DNA of 64,000 nt, from NCBI RefSeq assembly GCF_019649055.1, contig NW_026570226.1, forward strand, positions 1,426,001 through 1,490,000. Direction: 5' to 3'. The notes under the pieces are model-generated. The model was not told where the DNA came from. It worked only from the letters and a program-made list of their open reading frames with translations, and ran no database searches. A program made the translations under genes and the position numbers. The stretch comes from Paramacrobiotus metropolitanus. Its lineage: Eukaryota > Tardigrada > Eutardigrada > Parachela > Macrobiotidae. Below, piece after piece: positions 59,044 through 64,000 of this stretch; the stretch's first letter is position 1, and every line of letters begins with the position of its first letter.

Positions 59044-61809
59044 ATGACGCGGCGTCGGTCAAGCTTTTTATTACCGAATGTGCATGTTCCATCCGAGACG
59101 GAATCGGCCGATATGGCCTCTTGGGGCAAACATCTCCTGCACGTCTTACTCCTAGTTATCTTCATCTGTGCCTTCCAGGACCGGTTTGCCTTTCACGGCG
59201 ACGTGGAAGTCCCGGCCGAACTGGACGGTGATCATCTGGCACAGTTTAGTCCGATTACCATCGGACTATGCTACCTGTCACGCATCATCACATTGCTGTA
59301 TCTACCGCAATATCTTTTCCAGTTCTGCGGATTGGTCTTCTTTAACGCCTTTAACAGTCAAGTGGTGTGCAAGTATAATTTGCTGGAAGCCCCGACGATT
59401 GCGTTCCGGATTATCACTCGCGGTGTGTACCCGGGACTGATACGGGATACGGTACAGAAGAATCTGGCGGTGCTGGAGAACTCCGGGATTCAGCATTACG
59501 TGCTGGAGGTTGTTACGGATGAAGCCATCGGACTGGAGGAACGCCCTAATCTGGTGGAACGTGTTGTGCCGCGCGAGTACCGTACCCGAAATAATTCTTT
59601 ATATAAAGCCCGTGCACTGCAGTATTGTTTGGATGAGCCGCACGAACCGATCACCCATAATTCATGGTGAGAAGTATTTTAAAAAACCGGCTTTAATTTA
59701 ATCAGCTAGCGTATTAAGACCTGCTAAATAAGTACCACCAAATGAGTACTCACAGTAGCTACCCAATATCACAATTAAGACAAAATCATTATAGCACAAC
59801 TGTACCTATTTCGCATAATCACTGCAAAAGTTTTTATGTTCACTACCGAGTAGGTACCGAGTCTGTACTGTAATTTGTCAACCCGGCTTGCGTTGCACAC
59901 TCAAAGCGCTGGTGTACAAGCGCTACGAGCGTAGTTAACTGCAGTGTTGTTTTCCGAATGTAATGATTTGATTAAGAAATTTATTTACTGATTTATTTTA
60001 CTAGTAAAATTCTTCAGCACGTTTAAGATAGCGAGCGGCATTGTACGAGTACCATGCCTGTTAAAAGGTTAACCAAGTAGAAAATATAGTACAATACATA
60101 CGTACAGAGAGTATGCGACACTCGTAATGATGTACTGCAGTTTAATATGGTGCATACTCTTTGAAAGTTGCAGTCTGTAGACTAAATGTCGCTATCTAGA
60201 GATCTATAATTAATCCCGCCAGTCAAGGAATTCAGAAAAATTTTAAGCTGTATCGTCGAGCGCCGGACAGCACCAAGTATTCGCCTTGAACGAAAGCATT
60301 TTCGCTCATGAATCATTTGTCCAGGGCACGGCTGACATTACCTGAAGTAATCCTATATGGTGGGCTTGTTTTTCAGGGTGGCTCATTTGGATGAGGAGAC
60401 CATTCTTACGGAAGATGCCGTTCGCGGCATCGTCAACTTCTGTTGTCGCGGGAAGCATCATTTCGGCACGGGTCTAATTACGTATGCCAACGATGATGTT
60501 GTCAACTGGTTCTGTACGATTGGCGATGCTTACCGCATTGCCGATGACTTGGGCCAATTTCGATTCCAGTTCAAAGTTCTCCACAAACCGGTGTTTTCCT
60601 GGAAAGGATCGTTTATTGTGGCTAACCAAGCTGTTGGTAAGTGCATTTAGAAAATAAAATCAGAGAGTTCAAAACGCTGGTGGGATAATCATGAAAAAAT
60701 TAGTGTGAGTCCAGCAATAACTAGGTTTTTTTTGCGTGTGCAGTACGTACGCATAAGCAATACATTAATTTTAAGCTTTTGTTTTGACGCGTCGTTAGCG
60801 CACGAAAAAGGGTTATTTTTTTTATTTATTTAGTATGCCTGGATGACTGATAAAATGTAAATGTATAAGGTGTACTTCATTCACGTCCACTTTATTTCAC
60901 ACATATTAAGTGCAAAGTGCCGTCGTAAGATTTTTGATAACCGAAACAATGGAATATGAGCTAATGCGGACTTAACGTGTATTTCTGTATGAGCATCTCT
61001 TTAGTAACCTTTGTGCCTAACTGCGTACATTATACGTATACTAATACATGTAGCTTTAAATTTTTTGATGAAATTTTTGCCAGAGAAACGCATTGGCTTT
61101 GATCGCGGGATGGAAGGAAGTATCACAGAGGATCAGTACTTTGCCCTGAGTGCTGCTCGAAGTGGATATTCGTTCGATTTCGTCGAAGGCGAAGTGTGGG
61201 AAAAGAGCACATTCTCCATTGTGGATCAGGTATTCCCGCTTTAGCTAAAACATGAATAGAAGAGAACATTTTGCCCTTTTGCACGTAGCAAAGATTCTAA
61301 GCTATGTTTGATTAGAGTGCATTTGTCAGTAGGAAGGGTGATATCATCTAGGTACATAGAATACGCATACTATCAATGGCGCATATTAACTGCAGATTCG
61401 CCAACGTATCCGATGGCTGCAAGGAGGTGCGTGGATCCGCAAAACCACGACCATTCCCATGGACATCAAAATCTTGCTGCAGATTAAGCATATTGCGTAT
61501 TCTGTCGCCCCACTCATTCTCCCATCCCTGATCTTCGGCTTGTTGGGCCCCGTGCCGACCTTTGTCATTCTGGATATGCTGAATGCCTTCATTTTTGCCG
61601 TTCGATTCTACGGATTTCTGTTTGGAATCGTGCGCAGCTTTCCTAATGATCAGCCGTTCAAAACGCTATGTGTTATGCTCAGTCCGTTTGTTTTTATCTG
61701 GGATGTTATTCTGGATGCGGTAGTGGCAGTGTGGGGTGCCGCGACAGCTAAAGAAGCTTTGAAAAACGTGGAACAAGATCTCACGCGACGCAAAAGCATT
61801 GCAAACTAG
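59044..61809 (+). CDS. egh: Beta-1,4-mannosyltransferase Egghead / BRE-3
   Basis: This GT2-type membrane enzyme transfers mannose from GDP-mannose to glucosylceramide, the second step of arthro-series glycolipid synthesis in protostomes. Exons 59044-59666, 60377-60636, 61084-61229 and 61396-61809 give 480 residues, close to Drosophila Egh (457). Two N-terminal membrane segments come first (HLLHVLLLVIFICAF and a second around ITLLYLPQYLF). The catalytic region has HLDEETILTEDAVRGIVNF, GTGLITYANDDVVNW and HKPVFSWKGSFIVANQA. Next come GSITEDQYFALSA with the acidic ED pair and the QRIRWLQGG motif of the Q/RxxRW type. C-terminal membrane helices follow (LILPSLIFGLLGPVPTFVIL and further). The tail ends in a Lys/Arg-rich sequence. 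All essential family motifs are present, so the enzyme should be active. Confidence 0.95.
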
Positions 61810-62762
61810 AACCCTTCTACAAGATTACCTCTATATGTGTTTTAGATGCAATAATTACGAAGTTGTCAGAACCGCTATTTAAAACTAATTCCCGTGGTAG
61901 TAAATGTAGCATCGGGTGTGGCCGTAGGTAAATGCAATTCCTTTTGCTTTCATGTAAGTACACATCAAACTGCAGCCGGTCCTTAAGCTTGTCGTGTGAC
62001 TGAAGTACTTCCTGTCATTGGTACAATAATTAACTCTTTCTGGCCGGTTCTATCCTAATGTGATCCCTGTTTGTCAAGTACTATCTATTCATTCTATTGT
62101 AATAATTATGTTTGCCCCCTGTTCATGAAGATGCAATATGCAATGAAGTTATTTTCGTTTCCAAAACCGATAGAAGCACATCTTCGACGGCAGCAAAAGA
62201 ATGTTAAAAGCGTGTTGTCTACTGTGCAGCACTTGCCAGTTGTCACTTATCATTCTAGTTGCGATTTCTCTAATTAATTTTATATACAGCACGCGCAACA
62301 GATGTAGTCACGAAACTGGCAAGATGGGAGTGCCAGAACTTATAATACTGATATGAAGCTGTATTATTGTTGCCAGATAAATACTACTTATTGTAAGCGG
62401 ACAATCAAAATTTCTTTTAAGATATTGCATCCATACATATTTCCATTTTTTAATCAAACTGACAATCGCCATTGTTTACCTTGCACACAGCAACTTGCGA
62501 ACAGCAATGACTGAAATGCTATAGCACAAAAAAAATGCAATTTTAAACTCCAATATTTCAGCCAGCACGAGTGCTATGAAAAGAAATGCAAACGAAATTC
62601 AAATATTTAAAAAAGGTATCATAAATAAATTCACCATAATAATATTACGCAGCTCCAACGCTAAGTGCTGCAAAAAGCGAACTAAACGAAGGATCCAAAG
62701 AAAAAAGCCACGATAAAATTATTCCACCATCATAGGTTGCATCCAAGCCAGCATATTAACAT
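61810..62762. other. Convergent 3' region between Egghead and INCENP
   Basis: The genes end tail to tail here. AT-rich, with no open frame worth calling; 3' UTRs are probable. Confidence 0.5.
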
Positions 62763-64000
62763 TCAAACAAGGTCTGCCGATGCGAGAGGTGTGGTCGTTC
62801 CCAAGGGCAAGACGCCATGAGGCCAAACTTGGCTCGAATTGCGACGGTTATAACGGTCCTTAGATCTCCCGAAAATGCGTGATAAATCCACCTTTTCTTC
62901 CGGTCGAGCACCCTCAAAAACTTCGTCAAGATTAAGCTGTCTCTTCAGTTGTCCACGGATGCGATTCCGTAAATTTTCGGGGGCTGCCCACGACGGAACA
63001 TCTCTGCGTGGGCGTTCCTCATCGTCCTGTGCAAAATCGTAAATGCAATAAACGTATCTTTCTCAACTTCTCACAGTATGCAATGACCGCCACAGCATAT
63101 AGTCAACACAGTGTAAATTTAAAAGAGAAGTCGAAAATGACAGCTTTAGCTTATTAAACAGTATTACAGTATCACAGCTTCTACGGCAACTGACCCAGTC
63201 CAGACGACGTTTACTGAGTCTTGATAAACCGACAGGCAGAAGCGACCACTACTTTTTGCTAAATCAATGCCTACCGTGTCGTCATCCTCCGCGATATCCA
63301 GACCATAATCGGTGTATTCATCGGACACCTTAGCTAGCACGTCCTGAGCGGCAGCATTCTGTAAAGTCACCACAGTTTAAAACGACTTTATCTTCTTCGA
63401 ATAAGAATTATTTCGAAAGGAGAAGACTCACCGTATACTGAAGGTTGTTCCTCGATGAAGATGCAGACAGACTACTTGCGCTGGTAACCATTTGTTGAAC
63501 ATGGAGAGTCCCCGCACCAGCTACAGCCTTAGGAATAAGACCCGCCGTCCCTTGCGATACCGGGCTCTTTTCATCCGTGCCGCTCCCATCGGCATTCGCG
63601 TCAGAACTTCCCCCCGCAAGGTTTCCAACTTTCGGCGCTCGAACCATGCCTGCGGAAAATGGCACTTTCAAAGGAATGGGTGTGGGCTCGTGCGATGGGA
63701 ACATAACTCCTGACCCTAATTTTTCCAAGGACGGCATCGCCGGCGCTTTCGATGCACTCGTTTTATTTTTGCTGGCTTCTCGCTGATCTTGAATGATCTT
63801 CTTTCCCATATTCAAACCATGAGGATTAACTGCCGGATGCGAAACGGGCACAGCTTTCGGAATAACCGAATGGACAACCGACGTAGAGAAAAGTCCATGA
63901 CCATTTTTCAACAACGGAGCCGCTTTAGATGTTGATTTTCCTGGTCCGGTACCAATAGTTACTGGATTCGTCGATGACGGGGTTGCTCCTCCAAATGGCA
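62763..64000 (-). CDS. INCENP: INCENP, inner centromere protein, C-terminal part (runs off right edge)
   Basis: INCENP is the scaffold of the chromosomal passenger complex; its C-terminal IN-box binds and activates Aurora B. Three exons are in view (from the edge to 63432, 63358-63275, 63026-62763), all joined in phase 0. The edge exon is a Pro/Ala/Ser/Gly-rich low-complexity region. The second is acidic (DIAEDDDT). The last carries the IN-box: VPSWAAPENLRNRIRGQLKR, then LDEVFEGARPEEKVDLSRIF and SKDRYNRRNSSQVWP. The SS pair sits where Aurora B phosphorylates the TSS motif in vertebrate INCENP, here NSS. The N-terminal centromere-targeting part lies beyond the window. No other family carries this arrangement, so the call is firm despite truncation. 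Confidence 0.9.

Overview
The window is nuclear DNA of an invertebrate animal. Every recognisable gene is split by GT-AG introns (one GC-AG intron is seen) in AT-rich spacers, and the proteins are metazoan: WDR7, an EMRE-type mitochondrial calcium uniporter regulator, INCENP, NSE4, an SLC26A11-like transporter, alpha-type nicotinic acetylcholine receptors, and the Egghead/BRE-3 mannosyltransferase that makes protostome glycolipids. Egghead points to a protostome. The compact introns and orphan proteins would suit a small ecdysozoan such as a tardigrade, but I cannot fix the taxon from sequence alone. I see no bacterial genes, CRISPR arrays, insertion sequences or convincing transposons.

Layout. 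1-1865 (-): 5' part of a signal-peptide, single-pass membrane protein that runs off the left edge. 4023-4292 (-): EMRE. 6080-8177 (-): TPR protein. 8837-9127 (+): possible 59-residue two-exon gene. 9792-10820 (-): intronless PMF1/Nnf1-like kinetochore protein, head to head with the 16-exon WDR7 gene at 11321-17791 (+). 18337-22662 (-): seven-exon SLC26A11-like transporter with a tRNA-Pro gene in one intron. 24197-46499 (+): three tandem alpha-type nicotinic receptor subunit genes (called A, B and C here). 46597-48420 (-): five-exon orphan gene. 49890-51627 (+): protein with a BET-type ET (NET) domain and no bromodomain. 52510-52890 (-): coiled-coil protein. 53707-54977 (+): NSE4. 55349-56218 and 56450-56989 (-): two unrecognised proteins. 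59044-61809 (+): Egghead. 62763-64000 (-): C-terminal part of INCENP, running off the right edge.

Exon models were assembled by hand from splice sites and reading phase. For the complete multi-exon genes the summed coding lengths divide by three (WDR7 1451 aa, SLC26 731 aa, receptors 539, 512 and 548 aa, Egghead 480 aa, NSE4 359 aa, NET protein 237 aa, orphan 470 aa, TPR protein 624 aa). The receptor paralogues keep identical exon lengths (89, 60, 94, 142, 243 nt), an internal check on a 10-nt microexon, a one-codon intron slide and an extra intron in the pore helix.

The most interesting item is receptor B. It keeps the Cys-loop and the vicinal cysteines of an alpha subunit, but it has Phe at pore position 2' and Lys at 6', and has lost both loop C tyrosines. 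That suggests a subunit with altered conduction and altered agonist recognition. The stand-alone ET-domain protein is the second.
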